A DNA stretch of 64,000 nucleotides from the NCBI GenBank assembly GCA_948567375.1, contig OX419756.1, forward strand, positions 53,582,333-53,646,332, given 5' to 3'. The first letter of the stretch is position 1, and every line of letters starts with the position of its first letter. The notes beneath the pieces were generated by a model. The model did no database searches. It was not told the DNA's origin and saw only the letters and a program-made list of their open reading frames with translations. This document shows positions 36,386 to 47,542 of the stretch, piece by piece. Position numbers and translations under genes: made by a program. The DNA comes from Lunularia cruciata (lineage: Eukaryota > Streptophyta > Marchantiopsida > Lunulariales > Lunulariaceae).

Positions 36386-36900
36386 TGCCTCGTTCTCCCA
36401 TGAAAACACCTCGCCCAATTATTGGTGTTCTCCTGCAAACAATTTGTGAAAGAACACCGCTTGGTGTTTCATCACATATGTTGTTCTCTCCGGCTTCAGG
36501 ATTGCCATCAAAGCACTCACAATTCCTCTCTTGACAGGGTCTTTGTAACTTTCTACCTTGTACCCATTCTTTGTTCTCTTCGACGAGAAGGCATCTCTCA
36601 CCTCTTGAGTTTCTTAGGCTATCTCTCCTTTTCCCAAGAACATGGCTCCCTGCTCCGAGCCCGCCTCCTTCCCAAGTACAAGTCTCCAATCTGACTCTGT
36701 CCAACAAGCCGGATTTCCTCTCTTCCCTTCCTCCTCAGGTCCATCGAGACACTTACTCTCAATGATCTCTGTCATGAATCCTGGAAAACTTACATTCCAG
36801 TTCCATGCCAGAAAGGTGATCCGAAGTGGGCTCAAGACTTTGATCCTTGCTTCTACATGTAATCTCTGAATTGCATGATTTCTCACTATGAATTTGGAGT
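36386..36900 (-). pseudogene. LTR-encoded protein, N-terminal fragment in partial LTR
   Basis: This is the globular domain only: a start MGGEKKNSK-like segment (near 36918), then the VKRGIVSALMAILKPERT block in a second frame (36419-36601). It is truncated by the deletion at 36386. It repeats what other copies show. Confidence 0.75.
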
Positions 36901-37471
36901 TCTTCTTCTCTCCTCCCATCTCTTCTGCTTTCTCACTTTCTCTCAATTTCACTCTCGCAACTTCTTCCTTACACACTAACACAAGCCCAACTCTATTTCC
37001 CTTTCCCCAATCACCTACAAGACGACTCCTCAATGGCGAAGGAAAATTGCTCAACATTTCGTCGTTGCAGTTTTGATTTTTATAGAGTTGTCCTTCTTTG
37101 TCTTCCGTCACTTTGAGTTTCTACCAAGAAATCACACCTCCGGCATGCACCTGTTACTGTCAATCAACCTTCGCGTGTATGAGCTGCCTGTTTTGAAATG
37201 GCCCCTTCTTGAATTTCTTGCCCCAACAAAAGGTTGTTAGACTATCTTCACCTCGGGTTGAGCTCCCCCTCCCCCCCAATCCAAAGACAATTTACTTCGT
37301 ATTGTATGTGACAAGGCATTTCCAAGTACTTTGCCTTATGACCCAAAGTCACTTTACTTCGGGTTTCAACCCAAAGACTCTTTTCTTTGCCTTCTTCGGC
37401 CATACAGGTGCAATCCAACTTCTCTATACACTTCTTCTCCTTTATTCTAAAAAAAAAATATGGGCACCACA
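36386..37471 (-). repeat. Partial right LTR of B2
   Basis: Only the element-sense first 1086 bp of a B LTR (U3 and the N-terminal coding part) are present. It ends TATGGGCACCACA at 37471, followed by the TSD copy ATTGC (37472-37476). The left junction with RNase H sequence has ATCTGCC shared by both parents, consistent with a microhomology deletion. Confidence 0.92.
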
Positions 37472-37988
37472 ATTGCATTGTCTCTTTTCTCTTCTAACCA
37501 CATCAGTTGATAAATCTGAAGATCCTGACTTTCTTCTTCCGACAATCGTCTTTGCAAGGAATCTGATATGTTGGTACTTCAAATTCAACTAGCAGTATGG
37601 GATGCAAGCCATATGTCAAGAAGTATGGAGTTTTTTTTGTTGTTATCTTTTCTGTCATTCGATATGTCCACAACGTGGCTGGTAATTTTATGTCCCAGTC
37701 ATAGGCATAATTGACAGTCACCTTATTCAAAATTTTGCAAAGTAACCCATTTGCTTTTTCCGTTAAGCCATATGCTTTTGGGTTATAAGAAGTCGTCTTC
37801 TGATCTTTAATCTGAAATTACTTGGTTAATGCCTCCATTACACAGTTCAAAAAATGTGTTCCTTGGTCACTGACCAATTCCAGAGGACACCCATATCGGG
37901 AGATGATGTTTTGAAAGAAAAATTCCACCACAGTTTCAGCATCATCTCTCCGAGTTGCTTCAGCTTTGACCATCTTGGTAGCATAGTC
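37472..37988 (-). pseudogene. B1 integrase fragment between B2 and A2
   Basis: This continues B1 pol across the B2 insertion: NKVTVNYAYDWDIKLPA, then upstream the integrase core to the KATKMVKAEATRRD-like region. Unlike the two B2 units it keeps a glutamine codon (CAA) at the FFFQNIIS position. It ends at CATAGTC (37982-37988), where A2 begins. Confidence 0.85.
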
Positions 37989-38671
37989 TGTGAGCCGGCC
38001 TGTCTCTCACTTAGGATGAACCTCTGATGGCTATTATGGTAGCGCACCCTGGACTAAAAAGGCAAGGAACCCGAACTCCATCATACTCCTCTAAGGCTAA
38101 CACTCCAAGACTCAAGACATTGCTCACTAGAGAACTCAATGAGAGAGAGATAGTTGCAAATGAAAGGATGATGAGTACCTCCTCACTCCTTGCTTATATA
38201 CTTGTGAAATAGTTACATACCAAAGTTACTAATTACCGTAGTAACTCAAGTTACTAGACTAAAAGTCAAGTAAAGTCAAAAAGTAGAAAGGAATATCCAT
38301 TCACATGGGCATATTCCCCTAAGCATGTGGTCTTATCTTGACCCAACCACTAAGTCAAGGATTCCTTCACATGGGCTATCCTTGGACTAAAGAAGAATCC
38401 AAAACAAAAAGGCTTGCAGGCCCAAGAGTTCTCAACTCTTTCCTCAAAGCCAAACACCTAGGAATAATACCAAGTCAACACACTAAAATCCAAAATAGTG
38501 GTGCTCATCTTTTCTACTTCCTCTAAAGTAAGGTCCCCTCTATCTTAGCTATGACTAACTTAAGCTAATTATGACTAATATAGAACCATCCTTTATCTCT
38601 ATATAAATAATATCTCTTAAGTACTTGTAATACCAAGTAAATACCACACACATGCACATATGGGTGTTACA
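37989..38671 (-). repeat. 3' LTR of A2
   Basis: 683 bp. On the + strand it begins TGTGAGCCGGCC and ends GGGTGTTACA. It is followed on the + strand by TTTACCTCCGGACTAAG, the complement of the purine tract. Confidence 0.94.
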
Positions 38672-38719
38672 TTTACCTCCGGACTAAGTTTTCACTTTGT
38701 CCTCAAAGTGAAGGTCTCT

Positions 38720-41700
38720 CTACCTTCTATGGTACATCTTCAACTTATCATGGTTAATCCTATCAAAGTGTCTTCCTCCCAACTCCTTGAGATCATAGGT
38801 GTAATTGCCTCACACCTTCTCCACTATGAAAGTTCCAAAGTACTTAGGCAAAAACTTCTTTTGCACTCTCTTGAATCGAATGGAATCAAACAACATTACT
38901 CAATCACCTTCTTTGAAAGTCTCCACCTTCTTCTTGCCTTGCCTCTTGTCATAGCTCTCCTTTTGTTTCCTTTGGGCTTGCTCCACTCGAACCATAGCAA
39001 CTGCTCTTGCCTCTTCCAACTCCATGAGTTGATCCTTCCTTGACTTCTCTGCATCACCTCCTTGTGCTTTTTTCAATCTCCTATGAATGCTTTGGAAGGT
39101 AGGAAGATCAAAGTGAATAGGTAGGGTAGACTCAATACCATACACCAATTGAAATGGAGAATATCCGGTGGAAGTCTTCATGGTTGTCCTATACTCCCAC
39201 AAAATTGCATGAATCCTCTTGTTCCAATGATGTTTAGCCCCCTCCATTTTTGCATCTTTGGCCAACATCATGCACAAGGTCTGATTGGTTCTCTCTGCCA
39301 AGCCATTGGAATTTGGCTTATAGGATGTAGTTACTCTATGTGTGATAGAGAAATGTCGTAGCATGGCTGTAGTAATGCTTCCTGTAAACTCTCCTCCTCT
39401 ATCAGAAACCAACTCCAAAGGGCATCCAAACCTAGTGATAATGCGTTCATAAAGAAATCTACCCACTTCATCTTCATTCTTGTCCCTCAATGGTCTAGCC
39501 TCAACCCACTTGGTAAGGTAATGAGTAACTACCACAATGTACCGATTGTTCCTTGGTGTTCTATTGAGAGGACCTACAAAATCAATTCCCCACTTCTCAA
39601 AAGGTCCTAGCAATGGAATTGATCTAAGTGGTGGAGTGGATGTAGACTTCCTAGCAAAAGCTTGACAAACATGACAAGTTTTGCAATAATCAAGACAATC
39701 CTTGAAAATCCCTCTCCAATGGTAACCTGCATCTAGAATCTTGAAAGCAGTCACCTTTCCTGCAAAGTGTCCTCCACATACTAGACCTTCATGAAACTCC
39801 TTTATGAGTAGGATAGACTCTTCCTTACCCACTGCTCTTTGAAGTAGACCATCTGCTCCTTGGTGAAAAAGAATACCCTAAACCATCTAGATCTTGCTGC
39901 AAGGGCCTTCCTCTCCCTAGCATGCATCCCTTCTGGATAGTTACCTCTTGTCACAAAATCCACAATCTCCTTGTACTCCATTGGAACCTCTTGAGTGAAT
40001 AAGATTGTCATGAGCTCCTCATCCGGGAAGGAATCATCCACTGGCTCATCTCCATCATGATCATAGGCTCTAGATAATAAATTAGCATTTGCATGTTTCT
40101 TTCTTGGCCTATCCTCAATGGTGTAGTCATACTCAGACAAGAGTATCATCCACCTTGCTAGTCTCCCTTCAACATTAGGCTTGTTGAAGATGTACTTTAA
40201 AGCCTTGTGATCCGTGACAATGGTGGCTTTCCCTCCAATCAAGTAGTGTCTAAACTTCTTGAGACCAAAGATCACTGCCAACCCTTCTCTCTCCGTGACA
40301 AAATAGTTCTTCTCTGCTGAAACCATCTGCCTACTAGCATAAGCTATTGGATGATCATGCCCATCTTGGTCTAATTGACTAAGAGTGCATCCTATTGCTA
40401 CATTAGAAGCATCAGTGTAGAGGATGAAAGGCTTACTCCAATTAGGTTTAGCAAGAATTGGAGTTACAACAAGGGATTGCTTGAATTCCTCAAAAGCTTT
40501 GAGAGCCTCCTTGTCCTCCAAAATCACCATGTAATCTACACCCTTCTTCATGTAGATGGTCAATGCATAAGCCTTGTTGGAAAATGAGAAGATGAACCTC
40601 CTATAGTATCCAACCATCCCCAAGAATTGGCGTAACTTTGTCAAGCTTGAAGGGAATGGAAGGTCTGAGATTTTCCTCACCTTCTCAGGATCAACTGCTA
40701 TTCCATCCTTGGAGATGATGTGCCCCAAAAGTAGACCTTCTTCACACCCAAAAATGCACTTCTCTGGGTTGAGTGATGCATTTGCCTCATCCAAGCACTG
40801 CAAGACTTTGATTAGGTGCTCAAGGGGCTCCTCCTTGCTCCCATAGACACAAAAGTCATCAATGAAGTCTCTCACAAATTTCCCAATGAAAGGTTCAAAT
40901 ACCTTGTTCATGAACCGTTGGAATGTGGCTGGAGCATTGCAAAGCCCAAAAGGCATGACCTTGAAAGCGTAAGTTCTCCAAGGTGTGGTGAATGTGGTGA
41001 GTTGTTGATGCTCTGGTGCAATCTTGATTTGGTTATATCCACTATAACAATCTCCAAAATTGTACCTCTCATGACCTGCAACCTCCTTCAAGATCTCATC
41101 AATGAATGGCAATGGGTAGTAGTCCTTCTTGGTAACAGCATTGAGCTTCTTGTAATCCACACATACCCAAAGCTTGCCATTCTTTTTCTTCACAATGACA
41201 ATTGGAGACACCCATTCTGAATTCTCCACCTCAAAGATAAATCTAGCCTCCTTGAGCTTATCAATCTCCTCCTTCACAACCAAAGATATTGGTGGGCTAA
41301 TGCAACGTTGCTTTTGGCGTATTGGTCTTGCATGTGACTCCACCTCTATCTTGTGCTCCTCCAAGATGACTTCCTTCAAATCCTTGTAACTAAAAGCAAA
41401 CACATGGATGAACTTGCGGAAAATCTCCTCAAATCTCACCTTCTCCTCCTTGGTAACATTTGGGCCATACTTGAGGGTAGCTAACCTTCTCTCTACCTCC
41501 TCAAGTGTCAATGGTGATTTGTCTGGGTCCTTCAAAACCTTTGGCTTAGGTGCAAAATCCATAGCACACAAGGGATACACATCTGAATCAGATTCAGATT
41601 CATCCTCCTTGGTGGAAGTCTCTTCCTCCATGCTTGTATCCACACCTGAAGCTCCTTCTTCAGAATCTGATTCCCAATAATCAGAAGATGGTGTATCTAA

Positions 41701-43535
41701 ATGTGAAGTGTTGGTAGTGTTAGTCACAGGAACTGTGACTCTATGGTTTGACGGCCCAATCCTCAAGTACCCTTTGTGCCATCGATCAGTTGTGCGTGCT
41801 GCTCTCAACCATGGCCTCCCAAGAAGTAAGTCATAGCTTGAATCCTTCAAGACTTGGAAAGTCATGAGATTTTGAACTTCCATAAGTGAAACTACCACCT
41901 TATCCATCACTCCTATTGGTTGAACTTGTTGCTTGTTTGCCATGCTCACCACAAATGTTGAAGGTCTTGAGGGTATTATACCCAACTTCTTCATCAACCT
42001 TTCTGACATGGCATTCACAACTGATCCTCCGTCAACCAATGCATCCTTGATGTTGTGACCATTCATACTCACATCAATCTTGGAGGCATATTCACAAGCC
42101 TCCCATGGTGCTGGCTTGGCATCCACCACCCCCATTGATATTGAAACTTTTGCCTTCTTCTTCTTCTTGCTCCTTGTAGAACTCAAACCACCTCTAAGCT
42201 ACTTTCTCAAGGTAGGATTCAAAGCAATTAATTGGCCCACTGTGATGTTAGCCTTGTGACTACCAACATCCTCCAACACATTGTAGTTCCATTGTTGCTT
42301 TGAGATCAAGAAGTCCTCCATCCCCAACTTCTTCCTTGGAGTCTTTGTTGTTGATGGTGTTGAGGTGCGAGTGCTCCTAGTAGACATAGGAGTATCCTTG
42401 CTTGAAGTAAATCCTTGAGAAGAGTGAACATCCTCTGCAAAACAAGCTCTCTTCTTCTCTTGTGCCAAAAGCTCCAAATTAAGACCCTTGGAGTTTGAGC
42501 ACTCTCCCTTCTCATACTTGCTCTCAACCACATCTATGGATGCTATCCCCTTACCTTTGTTGGGATTATGAGCCACTTGGGTTTCACTACTTCCCTCTTT
42601 TCCTCTATTGGCTCCCTCATAACCCCTTCCTCCATGGTAAGTGGAATTTGGGCAATTCCTTTGGATATGGCCTCTTCCTCCACAACCAAAACAATTTCTA
42701 TCATTGAAATTGTTAGTTGGTTGGCCTCCTCTATATGGATAGTTTCTATAACTCCTAGGCCCTCTCCCTACATTCTGATCTACCTCTCTCTTCTCCCATA
42801 GTTGCACCACATTGATCTTGAGATCCGCAAGTTGTTCTATGATGGTTTGGAGTGGATCTTTTGGTGGAGGTGCAAGAACTGGAGCAAATACTACTTGTGA
42901 TGCAACCCTTGTCACCAAAGTATCAGAAGTTCCACCATACTTGTAGCCTTCAGGAGGATGCACAACCTCCTTCACCACCAAATCACTCTCATCCCCTTCC
43001 AAAATCTCCTCCATACGAATTGCAATCTTGATAGCTTCAACCTTGGAAGAAGGTTTCTCATATCTCACCTTGCTTCTAATTTGTGGTCTCAACCCTCCCA
43101 CAAAATTCTTGGTGAGCATGGCCCCTATGCCAATCATTGTAGTCTCCACATCATCCCCACCCTTCCTCAACACTATGCAAATCTGGACTCCAACTTTTCC
43201 ACTCTTTCCACATAGACTCTCACTTTCTCTCCATCTCCTTGCTTGAGAAATGTAACCTCACTCATCAATCTCTCATAACTCTCATCAGGAAGAAAGTTCT
43301 CAATGAGTGCTGAAGTCAAAGTCTCCCAAGACTCCTCTTCCCCATCTCTCCTCTCTCTCTTTTGGTATTCTGACTCATACCATGTAAGTGCTACATCCTC
43401 AAAGAAATCTGGTAATAATGAGGCCCACTCATTATTCCTCCTCTCATTTTTTCCTATGCAAGCTCTCTTGAAGTCTCTCACAAAGGCCTCCACATCTTCT
43501 CAATCCTTGCCAAAGAAAACCGGAAGTTTCCCCAT
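38720..43535 (-). pseudogene. gag-pol pseudogene of A2
   Basis: It is very similar to A1's intact frame but carries GGA to TGA near the start (about 43503), a 1-base deletion after LESRF (about 43175), GAG to TAG in LRKELRGG (about 42198), a frameshift at the protease/RT-integrase join near 39830, and TGG to TGA after FKEGD (about 38901). The longest open piece (39802-42186, 794 codons) carries protease LVDGGS, RT FIDDFCVYG and RNase H YTDASN. The next (38900-39832) carries integrase. The zinc knuckle CFGCGGRGHIQRNC is intact. Confidence 0.93.
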
Positions 43536-43804
43536 CTTAACCCCTCACTATCTTTCTTTTCTCTCAATTTTTTTTTCTCTATTAGTAATAGAGTGAGAGA
43601 AAAGAATTTTTCTCAATTCTTTTCTCTCACTCTATTACTAATAGAGTATATACATGACTAACACCATCTGAGAATAATCCACTCTAGGGAACACAAAAGG
43701 TTCAGGTTGTTCCAAGATTTCTATAGCAACATCAAATCCTAGAGTGCATATTAATCTAACTCTCATGGATAGTTTATCCATAAGTTGAAAGATTATCTCC
43801 ATCA

Positions 43805-44278
43805 CTAATCTTGAGAACTAGCTGATGAAGGTGGTAGTATTTCTGTAGCTGTACTAAGACTCTCTCCTAGATCCTTCACCAAAGTTTCCAAAAGTGCTTT
43901 TACTCCACTACACTCATGTCCTTTTGGAAGTCCTTCAACTCCACAAACCTCACACAACTCCTTGGTCTTAGATCTTCTCCCTCCCAATCTTGGTGAAGAA
44001 GGTCCAACACGCAAACCCAAGTCAAGTAAGCCTCTCCTTTCCCTCAATCTCTTGCTCTCAAAGGTCAATGGACATGAACTTGCCTTATGTCCCTTCTCTC
44101 CACATAGAAAGCACGTAGACTCACTCTTTCCTCCAAGTGGTGTAGGTTTTTGGATCCTCTCAATACTCTCTTCAAATTCTATTGTAAACTCTCTTTTCCT
44201 CAAATCAACCCCTACAATCACCTCAAACCCTTGGGGAACCTTGCATAATCTCAATTTCCACTCTTGATAACACTCCAT
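43805..44278 (-). CDS. Extra zinc-knuckle ORF upstream of gag (intact in A2)
   Basis: This 157-codon ORF lies between the leader and gag-pol in family A. It has a CX2CX4HX4C knuckle, CFLCGEKGHKASSC, at about residues 58-71, like Gag nucleocapsid knuckles, and a second Cys/His cluster, CEVCGVEGLPKGHEC (CX2CX8HXC), near residue 112. The tail is Ser-rich. It starts at ATG 44278; other copies share MEGHQEWKLRLCKVPQ (here MECYQEWKL). It may bind nucleic acid or zinc. It could be a duplicated Gag fragment or a captured host piece. Intact here although gag-pol in the same element is broken. Confidence 0.7.
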   Translation of the reverse strand: MECYQEWKLRLCKVPQGFEVIVGVDLRKREFTIEFEESIERIQKPTPLGGKSESTCFLCGEKGHKASSCPLTFESKRLRERRGLLDLGLRVGPSSPRLGGRRSKTKELCEVCGVEGLPKGHECSGVKALLETLVKDLGESLSTATEILPPSSASSQD

Positions 44279-45137
44279 GTTCCCAAGATGAATCTAAACA
44301 CTCAAACATGCTTTTTGTTGATCTCAAACTTCTCATGCATGAGATCTCCACTCTGCAGAATTGACACTTCCTCACAATGTCACTCAAATCTCCCAACCAG
44401 TATGTCCCAGTCCTCTGAAATTTTGCACACTTAATCAAAACTCTAGGGCGTCCCTTCCTATAAAATTTCAGATCTTTTCATTGAGCCATTTGGCCTAGAC
44501 ATCTTTCTATTCAGTACCCATATTTCAGATTTGGTCTGAAACCCACCCCACTCACTTCAAAAACTCATAACTCCTTGCGCAAGAATGATCTCTCTCTCAT
44601 TTTTGTGGCAGCAGGTAGAATACAATGCACTAAATTTTTTTGGAAATTTTCAGGACAATTCACTGAAAATTGAAGAAATGGAAGACTCTGTACACTTTTC
44701 CAGAGAGCATGCAGTTACGGGAGCACTTTACCCTATCAACTTTCAAAATTCTAGACCAGTGCGCATAGTAGCTCTCACACTAATTTCAAGTGTGCTAACT
44801 TAAAGATAACCCAAGCTATCATATGTAGAAATTTCAAGTCCAGATCTCAAACTTGAGATTTTGCCCAAAAATCTCCTTAATCCCCAAAATCTGCAATCCA
44901 CCTCACACAATCTCTCCAATTCCTCTCATGTGTACAAGATGTACAAAATCACCTCAAAGACATTATAATGAACTACAGGGTATACACATGGATCTTGGTT
45001 TTCTAACATAAGTTCAGCCCTCTCCTCTCCTAATGTTCTCTCCAAGTGAGCTCTCATAGCCTCCTTCTACCTAATGTAGAATTGAACGTGGAACATTATC
45101 TTGCCTTCTAGAGAGGTCCCGGCAACGGAACCAAAAA

Positions 45138-45829
45138 TGTGAGCCGGCCTGTCTCTCACTCAAGATGAACCTCTGATGGCTATTATGGTAGCGCACCATG
45201 GACTAAGAAGGCAAGGAACCCAAATTCCATCATACTCCTCCAAGGCTAACACTCCAAGACTCAAGACATTGCTCACTAGAGAACTCAATGAGAGAGAGAT
45301 AGTTGCAAATGAAAGGATGATGAGTACCTCCTCACCCCTTGTTTATCTACTTGTGAAATAGTTACGTACCAAAGTTACTAATTACCGTAGTAACTCAAGT
45401 TACTAGACTAAAAGTCAAGTAAAGTCAAAAAGTAGAAAGGAATATCCGTTCACATGGGCATATTCCCCTAAGCATGTGGTCTTATCTTGATCCAACCACT
45501 AAGTCAAGGATTCCTTCACATGGGCTATCCTTGGACTAAAGAAGAATCCAAAACAAAAAGGCTTGCAGGCCCAAGAGTTCTCAACTCTTTCCTCAAAGCC
45601 AAACACCTAGGAATAATACCAAGTCAACACACTAAAATCCAAAATAGTGGTGCTCATCTTTTCTACTTCCTCTAAATTAAGGTCCCCTCTATCTTAGCTA
45701 TGACTAAATTTAGCTAACCATGACTAATATAGAACCATCCTTTATCTCTATATAAATAATATCTCTTAAGTACTTGTAATACCAAGTAAAATATCACAAT
45801 ACCACACACATGCACATATGGGTGTTACA
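45138..45829 (-). repeat. 5' LTR of A2
   Basis: 692 bp, from TGTGAGCCGGCC to GGGTGTTACA on the + strand. The primer site lies to the left at about 45115-45133 (complement of TGGTTCCGTTGCCGGGACC). Confidence 0.94.
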
Positions 45830-47454
45830 GTCCAAACCTCGGACCTTGGTATGATGTGCTAGCTTGAGGCTGTACTTCTTGTGTTTGGTATACAGCCTCT
45901 TAGTCCTCGTCTTGGTTCCATCCCGGAACCCAATCAATTTGCTGCACCGAGAATGCATTACGAGTATTTCATTCTGTGTTTTCATGGCCTGATTTGCCAC
46001 ATGCGGTGCATCATACATTCGATCTCCCAAATGCTGGGGCCTTCCTTCTGTCCTTAGCCCCAATCATCAGGATCTTGAAATCCAAAAACTCCTTGATGAG
46101 GGCATTCAGCTTGGTATCCACCTTATGTACACTCTTTGCTGGAGGAGTCACTGGTTTCTTACACCCACGTCTTCTGACTCGTCTTGGCTTTGATTCTTCT
46201 TTGGATTCCGAAGAAGAGCTCAAAGACGTGGAGGACTTGTCCGAAGAAGGGGATGTGCTGCGTGAGCTCTCCTTCTAAGCTTCTTGCCTTTCTTCTCCCA
46301 ATTTCTTTGGTTGCCAGCAGAGTGAGAGTGGGCCGCCTCGTAACAAGTGACATGTTTGAGTACTTTGTCAAGGGAAGTTACATTCCTCTCCCTTGCAAAG
46401 ATTTGTATCTCTGGTGAAAGTCCCCCAAGGAACCAGGTAATGGCTTGGGCATCGGAGTAACCCACCACCCCCGATTGCTTGGGAACTTGGTTCAAAAGTG
46501 CCATGAACCGCTCAGAGTAGTCTCTCAACTTCTCCTTCTTGCCTCGGTCTAAATCATTGAGTGCCGCAAAGACACTCGTATCGTAATCAACCTCCCGGAA
46601 TCGTTCCAGGAAGTGAATTCTCAAGTCCGTCCAGTCCGCTGGTACGAACCTCTTTTGGGTCACATGGGTGTACCAACTCCAAGCTTTCTTTTGGAGCAGA
46701 CTTGGGAAAGTTCTCAGGCGATCCGCCGAGTCATGCTCCTTGTAAGCAAAGGAGATGACTTTGAATTCTTCAATGAACTCATTGGGGTCTTTGTCTTGTT
46801 CTATCCCCTTGTACTTCTGATAGGCGTGTTGGGTGATAGGCAACAAAGTCACCGTTCGCTGCACTAGGATTGGCTAAGGTAGTGTTGAACTTGACGGAAC
46901 TGAAGGATTGGCTGGTATTGACGCCGTGTTGTCAGCCCAGCGGTTCCAATTCGTCAAATTCAAAGTAGGGTCTTCTTCAACAATTTCTGCTATGAGAGTG
47001 TCGACTTCAACCCGAGTGGAAGATTCAGGATCAATGCCTTCGATTTGTTCTTCAAAATTCCTTCGGGACAACAAAGGAATTGTTTGTAGAAGATGTTGAC
47101 AATCTTCTTCCGTAAGTGTTTGTGCTGTCTTTTCTCAAACAAAGTTCTTCAAGGACACGACTTCCTTTATAGCACGACAGGAGAAGTTGGTGTACTGGGC
47201 CGCAATGCATATGTTTGACCACTCGATTCTTTCTTCTTCTTGGACAAAGAGGGAGATGCAAAGTAGCCTTGCCAACCGCCTTTGCATTTCTTGTGGTCAA
47301 GTTCTCGTAGGGCTTCTTGCACTTTTTGAAGGAGTTGAAAGTCCAACACCTCTTGTTTGTCAATAGTGGATAAGACATTTAGACGTTTGTCTTCTTCACG
47401 CTGAAGTGCTTGTTTTTGAGCTCTCTCTTCCCATTGCTCTCTCGATGCAGACAT
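45830..47454 (-). pseudogene. gag of B1, truncated by A2
   Basis: It starts MSASREQWEERAQKQ at 47454. An N-terminal charged region runs to about 46874, broken by a frameshift near 47167. An open Gag core of 214 codons (46220-46864) contains KKAWSWYTHVTQKRF, FLERFREVDYDTSVFAAL and LGGLSPEIQIFARERN. The first zinc knuckle is altered: the CTACGKSGHANTEC position now reads with changes near 45965-46005. The copy is cut at 45830, so the second and third knuckles and all upstream pol are missing. Confidence 0.88.
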
Positions 47455-47516
47455 TCATATTGTGTTGATACACAGTTTCAAATTTGGCTTCATATTCTCC
47501 CACTTCTGAGATTTGT

Positions 47517-47535
47517 ATCCCTAGCAGCGGTGCCA
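47517..47535 (-). other. Primer binding site of B1
   Basis: The minus strand reads TGGCACCGCTGCTAGGGAT after the LTR end and a short TGATTTT spacer. It resembles the Asp-tRNA type used by Athila/Tat elements. Confidence 0.7.
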
Positions 47536-47542
47536 AAAATCA

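Larger units (their letters stand above)
17532..37471 (-). mobile_element. Family B tandem element B2: three LTRs and two internal regions
   Basis: The left LTR is at 17532-21185, the full internal region at 21186-27332, the middle LTR at 27333-31095, a second and partial internal region at 31096-31701 plus 35493-36385, and a partial right LTR at 36386-37471. The whole block is flanked by a perfect TSD ATTGC (17527-17531 and 37472-37476) in B1 pol. No TSD exists around the middle LTR. The two internal regions share a nonsense TGA where B1 has a sense codon. This is best explained by unequal recombination between B copies, followed by deletion. Confidence 0.9.
37989..45829 (-). mobile_element. 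Family A element A2, damaged, with discordant flanks
   Basis: A complete layout in minus orientation: 5' LTR at 45138-45829, primer site, leader (44279-45137, with the small leader ORF broken by TAG), zinc-knuckle ORF, gag-pol with several stops, purine tract and 3' LTR at 37989-38671. The two LTRs differ at roughly 19 positions plus a 9 bp gap. The left flank is B1 integrase and the right flank is B1 gag, with the intervening 3.6 kb of B1 absent. Only GTC is shared next to both ends. Confidence 0.93.
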
